A DNA stretch of 26,752 nucleotides from Clostridiales bacterium (GTDB lineage: Bacteria; Bacillota; Clostridia; Oscillospirales; Oscillospiraceae). Positions 6,349-13,733 of the stretch are shown piece by piece. The notes beneath the pieces are model-generated. The model ran no database searches and had not been told where the DNA came from. It saw only the letters and a list, made by a program, of their open reading frames with translations. Every line of letters starts with the position of its first letter. The stretch's first letter is position 1. The stretch is taken from positions 1 through 26,752 of the forward strand of contig SFPN01000023.1 of the NCBI GenBank assembly GCA_004551945.1, given 5' to 3'. Both the position numbers and the translations under genes were made by a program.

Positions 6349-7524
6349 ATGCTGGGTGATTTCACCTATTCCAACCCCACCAGGCTGTATTTCGGCCAGA
6401 ACGCCCTGGATAATCTGCGCCGGGAGCTGGAACCCCGGGGCAAGACCGTGCTGCTGGTCTATGGCGGCGGGTCCATCAAGCGAAACGGCATCTATGACCA
6501 GGTTGTGGACATTGTCAGCGCCTGCGGCAAGCAGATCGTGGAGGACCCAGGGGTGATGCCCAACCCCACGACAGACAAGCTCACCCAGGGCTGCCGGCTG
6601 GCCCGGGAGAGCGGCGCGGACCTGATCCTGGCTGTGGGCGGCGGTTCGGTGTGCGACTACGCCAAGGCGGTGTCCGTCTCCGCCTGGTGCGGAGAGAACC
6701 CCTGGGAAAAATATTTTCTGCGGAAGGAGCCGGTGGACAACCGGATTCTCCCCGTGGGCTGCGTGCTCACCATGGTGGGCACCGGGTCGGAGATGAACGG
6801 CGGGGCGGTGATCTCCAACCCGGAGACCAAGCGGAAAATCGGCCGGTTCTTTGAGGACGACGCCTTTCCCAGGTTCTCCATTCTGAACCCAGTCTTTACC
6901 TACACGGTACCCAAATACCAGATGGTGGCGGGAATTTACGACATCATGTCCCACATCCTGGAGCAGTATTTCTCCGGGACCGACGACAACACCTCGGACT
7001 ATGTGATGGAGGGGCTGCTCCGTTCCCTCATCCATTCCTCTCAGGTGGCCCTGCGGGAGCCGGAAAACTACGAGGCCCGGAGCAACATCATGTGGATTGC
7101 CACCTGGGCCCTGAACTCCCTGCTCTCCAAGGGCAAGGCCACCGACTGGATGGTCCACATGCTGGGTCAGTCGGTGGGAGCCCACACCGACGCCACCCAC
7201 GGCATGACCCTCTCGGCGGTGACCCTCCCCTACTACCGCTTTCTCCTGCCCTACGGCCTGGAGAAGTTCAAACGCTTCGCGGTGAACGTCTGGCAGGTCT
7301 CCCCCCACGGCAAGTCCGACCGGGCCATTGCTTTGGAAGGGCTGGCGCGGATGGAAGAGTATATGCACCGGCTGGGTCTGGTGATGGACCTGCAAACCCT
7401 GGGGGTCACGGAGGACATGCTGAAGAGCATCGCCGAGGGCACTTTCCGCCGGTCCGGCGGGTACCATCCCCCGGAAAAGGCAGAGATTCTGGCGATCTTA
7501 AAAGAAAGTATGCACGGAAGATAA
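6349..7524 (+). CDS. Iron-containing alcohol dehydrogenase (BdhA/YqhD-like)
   Basis: The 391-residue product is a group III Fe-dependent alcohol dehydrogenase that interconverts aldehydes or ketones and alcohols with NAD(P)H. The N-terminal nucleotide-binding half has YGGGSIKRNGIYD (38-50), PNPTTD (71-76) and GGGSVCDYAK (97-106). The metal-binding half has D198 and H202 in GIYDIMSH, H270 in TDWMVH and H284 in DATHG, the expected D-H-H-H set. Length is normal. The ATG at 6349 follows GGAAAGGAG at a good distance. It stands alone between the ogt remnant and a terminator. Although close to the glycyl-radical cluster, its composition is that of the host backbone and it has its own leader, so I do not assign it to that pathway. 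The likely role is fermentative NAD(P)H disposal; the actual substrate cannot be read from the sequence. Confidence 0.9.
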   Translation: MLGDFTYSNPTRLYFGQNALDNLRRELEPRGKTVLLVYGGGSIKRNGIYDQVVDIVSACGKQIVEDPGVMPNPTTDKLTQGCRLARESGADLILAVGGGSVCDYAKAVSVSAWCGENPWEKYFLRKEPVDNRILPVGCVLTMVGTGSEMNGGAVISNPETKRKIGRFFEDDAFPRFSILNPVFTYTVPKYQMVAGIYDIMSHILEQYFSGTDDNTSDYVMEGLLRSLIHSSQVALREPENYEARSNIMWIATWALNSLLSKGKATDWMVHMLGQSVGAHTDATHGMTLSAVTLPYYRFLLPYGLEKFKRFAVNVWQVSPHGKSDRAIALEGLARMEEYMHRLGLVMDLQTLGVTEDMLKSIAEGTFRRSGGYHPPEKAEILAILKESMHGR

Positions 7525-7526
7525 AT

Positions 7527-7564
7527 AGAAAGCCTCCCGCCGGCCGGGAGGCTTTCTGTTTCTT
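7527..7564 (+). terminator. Rho-independent terminator after the alcohol dehydrogenase
   Basis: Perfect 13-bp stem: arms 7527-7539 and 7545-7557, loop CCGGC, followed by a T-rich tail GTTTCTTT. Confidence 0.85.
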
Positions 7565-7599
7565 TCAGACGATTCCGTGGGTTTTTCCGGGAATGCGTG

Positions 7600-7605
7600 T
7601 ATAAT
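7600..7605 (+). promoter_or_regulatory. Probable -10 element of the sigma-factor operon
   Basis: A perfect TATAAT lies 34 nt before the sigma factor start and just after the previous terminator. No good -35 is found at 16-18 bp, so the promoter is incomplete by consensus. Confidence 0.4.
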
Positions 7606-7639
7606 AAGACAGAAGACTGGAAGAAAGGGGGGATTGCTC

Positions 7640-8179
7640 ATGCAAGATAACGAACTGCTGGCGCTGCTGCGCCAAAAAGACCCGGCGGGCCTGGAAGCGC
7701 TGCTTCTCCACTATGGCCCCTTTCTTCGTTACATCATCTCCCCCATCCTCCCGGACCCCAGGGATCAGGAGGAGTGTCTGTCTGACATTTCCATGCGGGT
7801 GTGGGAAAAGTGCGGCTCTTTCCTGGAGGGGCGGGGAACCTTGAAAAGCTGGCTGGCCGCAGTGGCCCGAAACGCCGCCCTGAACCGGGCCAGGACCCAT
7901 CGGCCCGCAGAGGAGCTCTCCCCGGACCTTCCCGCCCCAGGCGAGGCCCCGGAGGAGAAGGTTTTGAAGCAGGAGCGGCTGGATGCCTTGGCACGGGCCA
8001 TGTCCAGTCTGACTCCGGGGGAAAAAGCCCTGATTTATCGAAAATACTACTTCATGCAGCCCATCGCCCAGATAGCCAGGGAACTGGGCATGACCCAACG
8101 GGCGGTGGAAGGCCGCCTGTACCGGCTGAAGCAGCGGCTGCGCAAAGCATTGGGGGGTGACGGCATTGACGGACCATGA
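7640..8179 (+). CDS. ECF-type RNA polymerase sigma factor (sigma-70 family)
   Basis: This 179-residue protein has the two-domain plan of extracytoplasmic-function sigma factors. Region 2 spans about residues 15-80 (LEALLLHYGPFLRYIIS through WLAAVARNAALNRAR), and region 4 with a helix-turn-helix spans about 118-172 (LTPGEKALIYRKYY, then ELGMTQRAVEGRLYRLKQR). The linker between them is short and acidic. The ATG at 7640 follows AAAGGGGGG. The gene overlaps the start of the following membrane-protein gene, a sigma/anti-sigma style arrangement, so the two are probably translationally coupled. It should direct polymerase to a small regulon, possibly including its own operon. The inducing signal is unknown. 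Confidence 0.88.
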   Translation: MQDNELLALLRQKDPAGLEALLLHYGPFLRYIISPILPDPRDQEECLSDISMRVWEKCGSFLEGRGTLKSWLAAVARNAALNRARTHRPAEELSPDLPAPGEAPEEKVLKQERLDALARAMSSLTPGEKALIYRKYYFMQPIAQIARELGMTQRAVEGRLYRLKQRLRKALGGDGIDGP

Positions 8180-9665
8180 AAAAAGCGCCATGAGCGTTCA
8201 GGAGTTGGAGGAACTGCTCCAGCTGGGTCTGCTGCCTCCCACCGACGCGGTGGTGGTGGAAATCACCCCCTGGCGCAAGGCGGTCAACCGGGTGCTCATC
8301 GGCCTGGCCCTGAACACTGTGACCTTCCATTTTTTGAACCTGGACTATATTCTGCCAGGCATCGGCATCCTTCTGATGATTCTGGGCTTCCGGGCTCTGC
8401 GGACGGAAAACCGGGGGTTCCGGCTGTGCTGGTTTGTCACCCTGTTCCGGACAGCGGATTTCATTCTGTGGACAGTTCTCAGCACTACCATTTGGCGGAC
8501 CGCGTTCTCCGAGACTGTACCCGCCCTTGTTCTGAACCTCTGCAATCTTCTGGTCCCCTTTGTCCTGGCCCTTGGTCTGCGCGATGGGTTCCGGGCGGTG
8601 CAGCGAAAGGCCGGGGTTCCGGTGAAGACCAAGGGCATCACCGCCCTGATTCTCTGGTATCTGGCGGTCTGCGCGCTGGGGCTGCTCCAGTACAACGGAC
8701 TCATTTTAAGCGGGATTCTGGTCCTGGCCTTTGTGTTCATCATCCGCAGTCTGTACCGGCTGTCCTTTGCTTTGGACGAGGCGGGCTATGTCATCCGGCC
8801 GGCGCCCCGGCGGTGCTCAGACCGGGCGATGGTGCTGGTCCTGCTGGCCTTTACAGCGGCGGGGATGGCTGTAGGTTACCTCTTCTTCGACAAGTACCCC
8901 ATGCACTGGGCGGAAACTGTCCGGACAGAGAGACAGGATCTGACTGAGATTCGGGAAAACCTGCGGGACCTGGGTTTTCCGGACGTGGTTCTCCAGGACT
9001 TGACGGAGGCGGACCTGGAAGCCTGTGCGGGAGCGCAGTATGTGTACACGGTACAAAAGGATCACCCTGTCAATGACGGCCGCCAGGTAACCACAGTTAC
9101 AGAGGGCTCCACGGTGATCGACACCGTCTATGACGCAAAAGAGCTTCGCATCACCAGCGCAGCGGTTCTTCTGGCCGGGGAACCCGAGGAATGGCGACTA
9201 TTCCACCACTTCGAGTGGGTGGAGGACCCAGGCTTTTTCGGAACAGACGCCCTTCAGTTCTGGCCCGTGGATTACGGCTCTCTTTCCATGGGCTGGAGGT
9301 TAACGGGAGACTATACCGGCCAGGTCCTTTATGACGCGGATGGGAAAACCTACGTTTCCCCCTACTACAGCCTGGGCAGCGTAATCAAGGAAACGGAAGG
9401 CTTTTTTGGCGGCAGCTATGTTGCCACGGACTCCTTTGCCGCCTTCTCGTTCCCCGACGGAAAAGACCGGTGCAGAGGCTATGTAACGTATCCTGCCACG
9501 AAGGTCATGGATGGCTGCATCCTCTCTTCTAATCTGAACTTCATCCACCAACAGAGCAAATGGCGCTTCCCGGTGCAGTCCGCCCTGGAGTTCGGCCAGC
9601 CCAGCGTTTTTTACTCGGACAAAAACTATATCGCGCTCCAGGATGACATTCTGCTGCAGCCCTAA
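8157..9665 (+). CDS. Multi-pass membrane protein with extracytoplasmic domain; candidate anti-sigma factor
   Basis: This 502-residue protein starts at GTG 8157, overlapping the sigma factor gene by 23 nt; an in-frame ATG at 8190 is an alternative start. A cytoplasmic N-terminus of about 45 residues (SVQELEELLQLGLLPP) is followed by about seven hydrophobic segments up to residue 260. The remaining 240 residues are soluble, aromatic-rich, and probably outside the cell. I do not recognise a named family. Translational overlap with an ECF sigma factor makes it the likely membrane regulator that holds the sigma factor and senses a surface signal; clostridial sigma operons often carry such proteins. 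No zinc-type HxxxCxxC anti-sigma motif is visible, so the mode of sigma binding would differ from classic ZAS proteins. A bidirectional terminator follows. Confidence 0.65.
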   Translation: MTALTDHEKSAMSVQELEELLQLGLLPPTDAVVVEITPWRKAVNRVLIGLALNTVTFHFLNLDYILPGIGILLMILGFRALRTENRGFRLCWFVTLFRTADFILWTVLSTTIWRTAFSETVPALVLNLCNLLVPFVLALGLRDGFRAVQRKAGVPVKTKGITALILWYLAVCALGLLQYNGLILSGILVLAFVFIIRSLYRLSFALDEAGYVIRPAPRRCSDRAMVLVLLAFTAAGMAVGYLFFDKYPMHWAETVRTERQDLTEIRENLRDLGFPDVVLQDLTEADLEACAGAQYVYTVQKDHPVNDGRQVTTVTEGSTVIDTVYDAKELRITSAAVLLAGEPEEWRLFHHFEWVEDPGFFGTDALQFWPVDYGSLSMGWRLTGDYTGQVLYDADGKTYVSPYYSLGSVIKETEGFFGGSYVATDSFAAFSFPDGKDRCRGYVTYPATKVMDGCILSSNLNFIHQQSKWRFPVQSALEFGQPSVFYSDKNYIALQDDILLQP

Positions 9666-9666
9666 C

Positions 9667-9697
9667 AAAAAGCCGGCGGTTTCCCGCCGGCTTTTTT
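9667..9697. terminator. Bidirectional terminator between convergent genes
   Basis: Arms 9671-9679 and 9684-9692 form a 9-bp GC stem with loop TTTC, flanked by A4 on the left and T6 on the right. It serves the plus-strand membrane gene and the minus-strand ddh gene. Confidence 0.85.
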
Positions 9698-9709
9698 GTG
9701 TGCGTGTAA

Positions 9710-10696
9710 TTATAACAGATGGGCCCGCAGCTCTTCCCCGGACAGGGGGCTTAAGTAGGCCGGAGCAATGTCGAAAACGGTCTTGCAGCCGGAGACCCCC
9801 TCCTGGCCCAGGCGGTAGGCAGCCCGGGCATAGGCCAGCAGGACGCTGGTGGTAAACTCAGGGTTGGAGTCCAGCTTTAAGCTGTATTCGATGATGTGGG
9901 TGTTCTCCCCTTCCCAGCCGGTTTTACCGGAGCGGATGACGAAGCCCCCGTGGGGGATGCCGCTGTGGTCCCGGTCCAGCTCCTCCTGGGAGATGAAGTG
10001 GACAATGGTGTCGTACTCGTCAAAGTAGTTGGGCATGGTCTTGATGTCGTTTTCGATCTTAGCCTTGTCTGCCCCTTCCTTGGCCACCACAAAGCACTCC
10101 CGCAGGTGCTTCTGGCGGGTGGTGAGCTCCGGCTCGCTGCCGCTGCGCACCGCGTCCAGGGCGGACTGGATGGGGATGGTGTACTGCTTGGCGTCGGCCA
10201 CCCCTTCCACCCGGCGGATGGCATCGGAATGGCCCTGGCTGACCCCCTTGCCCCAGAAGGTGTAGTCCGCGCCCTGGGGCAGGATGGCCCGGGCATACAG
10301 CCGGTTGAGGGAGAACAGGCCCGGGTCCCAGCCGCAGGAGATCACCGCCACCTTGCCGCCGGCCTTGGCGCTGTCGTCCACGGCGGCGAAGTGCTGGGGA
10401 ATGCGGGCGTGGGTGTCAAAGCTGTCAATCACATGGAAGTGCCGGGCATACTCCGGGGTCTGCACCGGCAGGTCGGTGGCGCTGCCGCCGCAGAGGATGA
10501 GCACATCCACCTCGTCCTTGTGCTCCAGCGCCTGGCTGGCGGGGTAGACAGGAACCCCTTCGGTCAGGATGGAGACGGTTTTCGGGTCCCGGCGGGTGAA
10601 TACCGCGGCCAGGGTCATGTCCGGGTTCTGACGAACGGCGCACTCGACCCCCCGGCCCAGGTTGCCGTAGCCCATGATACCAATTCGAATCTGCAT
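9710..10696 (-). CDS. ddh: meso-Diaminopimelate dehydrogenase
   Basis: The 328-residue enzyme makes meso-diaminopimelate from tetrahydrodipicolinate, ammonia and NADPH in one step, a shortcut to lysine and cell-wall precursor. The N-terminus IRIGIMGYGNLGRG is the Rossmann nucleotide-binding fold. The blocks CGGSATDLP, VIDSFDTHARIP, ISCGWDPGLFSLNR and FWGKGVSQGHSDAIRRVEGV are characteristic of the Ddh family. The ATG at 10696 is chosen because GAGGAGGAAG sits just upstream; a longer in-frame extension (to 10765) has no ribosome site and covers the promoter. Length is normal for the family. It is monocistronic between two transcription boundaries. Its promoter block is nearly identical to the one before the GMP synthetase gene. 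Confidence 0.95.
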   Translation of the reverse strand: MQIRIGIMGYGNLGRGVECAVRQNPDMTLAAVFTRRDPKTVSILTEGVPVYPASQALEHKDEVDVLILCGGSATDLPVQTPEYARHFHVIDSFDTHARIPQHFAAVDDSAKAGGKVAVISCGWDPGLFSLNRLYARAILPQGADYTFWGKGVSQGHSDAIRRVEGVADAKQYTIPIQSALDAVRSGSEPELTTRQKHLRECFVVAKEGADKAKIENDIKTMPNYFDEYDTIVHFISQEELDRDHSGIPHGGFVIRSGKTGWEGENTHIIEYSLKLDSNPEFTTSVLLAYARAAYRLGQEGVSGCKTVFDIAPAYLSPLSGEELRAHLL

Positions 10697-10715
10697 GTGT
10701 TCTTCCTCCTCGGCA

Positions 10716-10748
10716 GAAAAAGTTGATGATGAAACAGTATACCATAAA
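10716..10748 (-). promoter_or_regulatory. Promoter and shared 33-nt block upstream of ddh
   Basis: Read on the minus strand, TTTATGGTATACTGTTT (10748-10732) is followed by a segment ending AACTTTTTC at 10716. It holds a -10 TATACT (10741-10736); a weak -35 TTGGAA lies 18 bp upstream. The same block occurs before the GMP synthetase gene (25571-25604). Confidence 0.55.
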
Positions 10749-10800
10749 ACGGCATAGTTTTCCAAGGGGGCCGGGCAAGGTTTTTTGTGGGGCAGGCCGG

Positions 10801-10829
10801 TTTACTTTGTCTCTTTGATATGGTATTAT
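10801..10829 (+). promoter_or_regulatory. Promoter of the ABC-F gene
   Basis: -35 TTTACT (10801-10806), 17-bp spacer, -10 TATTAT (10824-10829). The gene starts at 10869 behind AAGGGAG. Confidence 0.5.
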
Positions 10830-10868
10830 GACAATAATTGTGTATTATTTTAATAAGGGAGTTTACCA

Positions 10869-12470
10869 ATGATCACTGTTTCCAACCTGAGCCTTCAGTA
10901 CAGCGGCCAGCCGCTGTTTTCCAACGTGGATCTGCAGTTTACCAAGGGCAACTGCTACGGCATCATCGGCGCCAACGGCGCGGGAAAATCCACCTTTTTA
11001 AGGATTCTCTCCGGGGACCTGGATTCCACCGGCGGTGAGGTGTCCATCCTCCCCAACACCCGCATGTCGGTGCTGAAGCAGGACCAGAACGCCTACGACG
11101 CCTATAACGTGATGGACACCGTCATCATGGGCAACAAGCACCTGTACGACATCGGCAAGCAGAAGGATGCCATCTACGCCAAGGAGGAAATGACCGACGA
11201 GGACGGTCTGCTGGCCTGCGAGCTGGAGACCGAGTTTGCCGAGCTGGGCGGCTGGGAGGCTGAGAGCGACGCCAGCCGTATCCTCCAGGGCCTGGGCATC
11301 GACACCGACCTGCACTACAACGACATGGCCACCCTGGACCCCCGGCTGAAGGTGAAGGTTCTGCTGGCCCAGGCTCTCTTCGGAAACCCTGACATCCTCA
11401 TGATGGACGAGCCCACCAACAACCTGGACATTGACGCCACCAACTGGCTGGAGGACTTCCTGCTGGACTTTGAGGGCACCGTGATCGTGGTCAGCCACGA
11501 CCGCCACTTCCTGAACACTGTCTGCACCCACATCGTGGACATTGACTATGGCAAAATCAAGATGTACGTGGGCAACTACGACTTCTGGTACGAGTCCTCC
11601 CAGCTGGTGCAGCAGCTCATCCGCAACCAGAACAAGCGCAACGAGGAGAAGATTAAGGAACTCCAGGAGTTCATCTCCCGGTTCTCCGCCAACAAGTCCA
11701 AGTCCAAGCAGGCCACCGCCCGCCGGAAGCTGCTGGACAAGCTCACCGTGGAGGAAATGCCCGCCTCCTCCCGCCGCTATCCCTGGGTGTCCTTCTCCCC
11801 CGACCGGGAGGTGGGCAAGGATATCCTCTTTGTCACCAACGTCTCCAAGACCATTGACGGGGTGAAGGTGCTGGACAACGTCTCCTTCATCCTGGAGCAT
11901 GGGGACAAGGTGGCCTTCATCGGCGACAACGAGAACGCCCACACCGCCCTGTTCAGGATTCTCGCCGGGGAGATGGAGCCCGACGAGGGCAGCGTCAAGT
12001 GGGGCCAGACCGCCACCTTCTCCTACTTCCCCAAGGACAACACCCCCTACTTCCAGGACAACGACGACAACCTCATCGAGTGGCTGCGCCAGTTCTCTCC
12101 CGACCCTCAGGAGCAGTACCTCCGGGGCTTTTTGGGCCGGATGCTCTTCTCCGGGGACGAGGTGTACAAGCCGGTGAAGGTCATCTCCGGCGGCGAGAAG
12201 GTCCGGTGCATGCTCTCCCGGATGATGCTCTCCGGGGCCAACGTGCTCATGCTGGACCAGCCCACCAACCACCTGGATCTGGAGTCCATCGCCGCCCTGA
12301 ACAACGGCCTGGAGTCCGTCAAGTGCAACGTGCTGGTAGCCTCCCACGACCATCAGCTCATCCAGACGGTGTGCAACCGGGTCTTTGACTTCACCGCCGA
12401 CGGCAAGCTCATCGACCGCAAGCTCACCTATGACGAATATCTGGAGCGCATGGCCGCCAGCAACAGTTGA
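10869..12470 (+). CDS. ABC-F family ATPase with a degenerate second nucleotide site
   Basis: This 533-residue soluble protein has two ABC domains and no membrane segments, as in the ABC-F family that acts on ribosomes. Domain 1 has an intact Walker A (GANGAGKST, 34-42) and Walker B (LMMDEPTNN, E181), but its signature is degenerate (ATLDPRLKVKV instead of LSGGQ). The inter-domain arm (about 255-292, charged, KSKSKQATARRK) is the part that reaches ribosomal RNA or tRNA in relatives. Domain 2 has a broken Walker A (GDNENAHT, 352-359, H358 in the lysine position) and a Walker B with Gln instead of catalytic Glu (LDQPTN, Q464), yet an intact signature ISGGEKVRC (about 439-447). Site pairing leaves one complete and one dead ATP site. 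The function could be translation rescue or antibiotic protection; the sequence does not decide. It is monocistronic, with its own promoter and terminator. Confidence 0.9.
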   Translation: MITVSNLSLQYSGQPLFSNVDLQFTKGNCYGIIGANGAGKSTFLRILSGDLDSTGGEVSILPNTRMSVLKQDQNAYDAYNVMDTVIMGNKHLYDIGKQKDAIYAKEEMTDEDGLLACELETEFAELGGWEAESDASRILQGLGIDTDLHYNDMATLDPRLKVKVLLAQALFGNPDILMMDEPTNNLDIDATNWLEDFLLDFEGTVIVVSHDRHFLNTVCTHIVDIDYGKIKMYVGNYDFWYESSQLVQQLIRNQNKRNEEKIKELQEFISRFSANKSKSKQATARRKLLDKLTVEEMPASSRRYPWVSFSPDREVGKDILFVTNVSKTIDGVKVLDNVSFILEHGDKVAFIGDNENAHTALFRILAGEMEPDEGSVKWGQTATFSYFPKDNTPYFQDNDDNLIEWLRQFSPDPQEQYLRGFLGRMLFSGDEVYKPVKVISGGEKVRCMLSRMMLSGANVLMLDQPTNHLDLESIAALNNGLESVKCNVLVASHDHQLIQTVCNRVFDFTADGKLIDRKLTYDEYLERMAASNS

Positions 12471-12479
12471 GAACAAAAC

Positions 12480-12516
12480 GGGCAGTCCCTGGACCGGGAC
12501 TGCCCTCTTGCTTTTT
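12480..12516 (+). terminator. Rho-independent terminator after the ABC-F gene
   Basis: Perfect 10-bp stem 12480-12489 with 12496-12505, loop TGGACC, tail TCTTGCTTTTT. The next gene starts only about 24 nt later. Confidence 0.75.
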
Positions 12517-12539
12517 GAGGAAACAGGAGGCGAAGAACG

Positions 12540-13655
12540 TTGATCACCAAGGAGAAAACCCCGCCCTTCGACCTGGAGGGTTATCTGACGGACGGCGTGG
12601 AGGCCATCGTGAAGGACGCCCTTCGGGCCACGCTGAAGGACCCCCGGGAGAGCGCCTTTATGGCCCGGTACGCTCTGGCCAGCAAGACCGCCGCCAAGCG
12701 GCGGGCCCAGGCGGCGGCCCAGGGGGAGCACATTCCCCCCTTCCTCATCGCCAGCATCACCAGCAGCTGCAACCTCCACTGCGCCGGGTGCTACGCCCGG
12801 CACAACCACGCCTGCATCGACGGCGGAGTCCCGGATCAGCTCACAGGCGAGGAGTGGACGGCGATTTTTCAGGAGGCCCGGGAGCTGGGGATCAGCTTTA
12901 TCCTCCTGGCCGGAGGGGAACCCCTCCTCCGCCGGGACGTTTTGGAGGCCGCGGGGGATTTCCCGGAAATCCTCTTCCCTGTTTTCACCAACGGAACCAT
13001 GCTGGATGAAGCCTACACCACCCTGTTTCACCGCTGCCGGAACCTGATTCCCGTGCTCAGCATCGAAGGGCAGCAGGCTGAAACCGACGCCCGTCGGGGG
13101 AACGGCGTTTACCAGGCGCTGCTTTCCGCCATGGACCGGATGGCGGAACACCATCTGCTCTTCGGCGCGTCCGTCACCGTAACAAGGGACAACCTTCCCG
13201 GTGTAACCTCCCGCACCTTTCTGGACCAGCTGGAAAAACGGGGGTGCAAGGTGGTCTTTTATGTGGAGTATGTCCCCGTGGAGGAAGCCAGCCGGGATCT
13301 GGCGCCCCAGGACCCGGACCGGGAGCTTCTGCGCCAAAGTCTGGATGAATTGCGGCAGGAATCCCCCGACATGCTCTTTCTCTCCTTCCCCGGGGACGAA
13401 AAAAACGCCGGCGGCTGCTTGGCTGCCGGCCGGGGCTTCTTCCACATCAACGCCCAGGGCGGGGCGGAGCCCTGTCCCTTCTCCCCCTATTCCGACTGCA
13501 ATGTGAAGGAGCTTTCCTTACGGGGCGCGTTGGCTTCCCCCCTGTTCGCCGCCCTGCAGGAGAGCCACATGCTCCTGGAGGACCACGCCGGCGGATGCGT
13601 GCTGTTTGAACGGAGAGAAGACGTGGAACGTCTGGCAAAGAATGGAAGGGATTGA
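12540..13655 (+). CDS. Radical SAM protein
   Basis: This 371-residue protein starts at TTG 12540, eight bases after AGGAGG; no nearby ATG fits the frame. CNLHCAGC gives C77, C81 and C84 for the radical-SAM cluster, and LLAGGEPLLRRDVLE is the SAM-binding GGEP motif. The first 65 residues form a charged helical extension. The C-terminal region has scattered cysteines (GGCLAAGRG, AEPCPFSPYSDC, AGGCVLFE), suggesting a SPASM-like auxiliary cluster domain, though spacing is not fully standard. The substrate is unknown. No short precursor-peptide gene is visible next to it, so a peptide-modifying role is not supported. It follows the ABC-F terminator and precedes cardiolipin synthase by 78 nt without an obvious terminator, so those two may share a transcript. 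Confidence 0.8.
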   Translation: MITKEKTPPFDLEGYLTDGVEAIVKDALRATLKDPRESAFMARYALASKTAAKRRAQAAAQGEHIPPFLIASITSSCNLHCAGCYARHNHACIDGGVPDQLTGEEWTAIFQEARELGISFILLAGGEPLLRRDVLEAAGDFPEILFPVFTNGTMLDEAYTTLFHRCRNLIPVLSIEGQQAETDARRGNGVYQALLSAMDRMAEHHLLFGASVTVTRDNLPGVTSRTFLDQLEKRGCKVVFYVEYVPVEEASRDLAPQDPDRELLRQSLDELRQESPDMLFLSFPGDEKNAGGCLAAGRGFFHINAQGGAEPCPFSPYSDCNVKELSLRGALASPLFAALQESHMLLEDHAGGCVLFERREDVERLAKNGRD

Positions 13656-13733
13656 CAGGACCGCTCACTTCGTGTACCCTGAAAGAGGAAGGAAACGGAA
13701 GGTTACCCTGCGCGGGGTTGGAGGCCCCGAGAC

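Noticed and set aside
6349..7524. Alcohol dehydrogenase as part of the GRE pathway
   Set aside because: It lies beyond a terminator, a gene-free stretch and the ogt remnant, and its composition matches the host backbone; a link is possible but not supported.
10998..13445. 815-codon minus-strand open frame across the ABC-F and radical SAM genes
   Set aside because: A shadow of two well-supported plus-strand genes, and it crosses their terminator.
12540..13655. RiPP cluster around the radical SAM gene
   Set aside because: No short precursor-like gene, transporter or peptidase lies beside it; neighbours are an ABC-F gene and cls.
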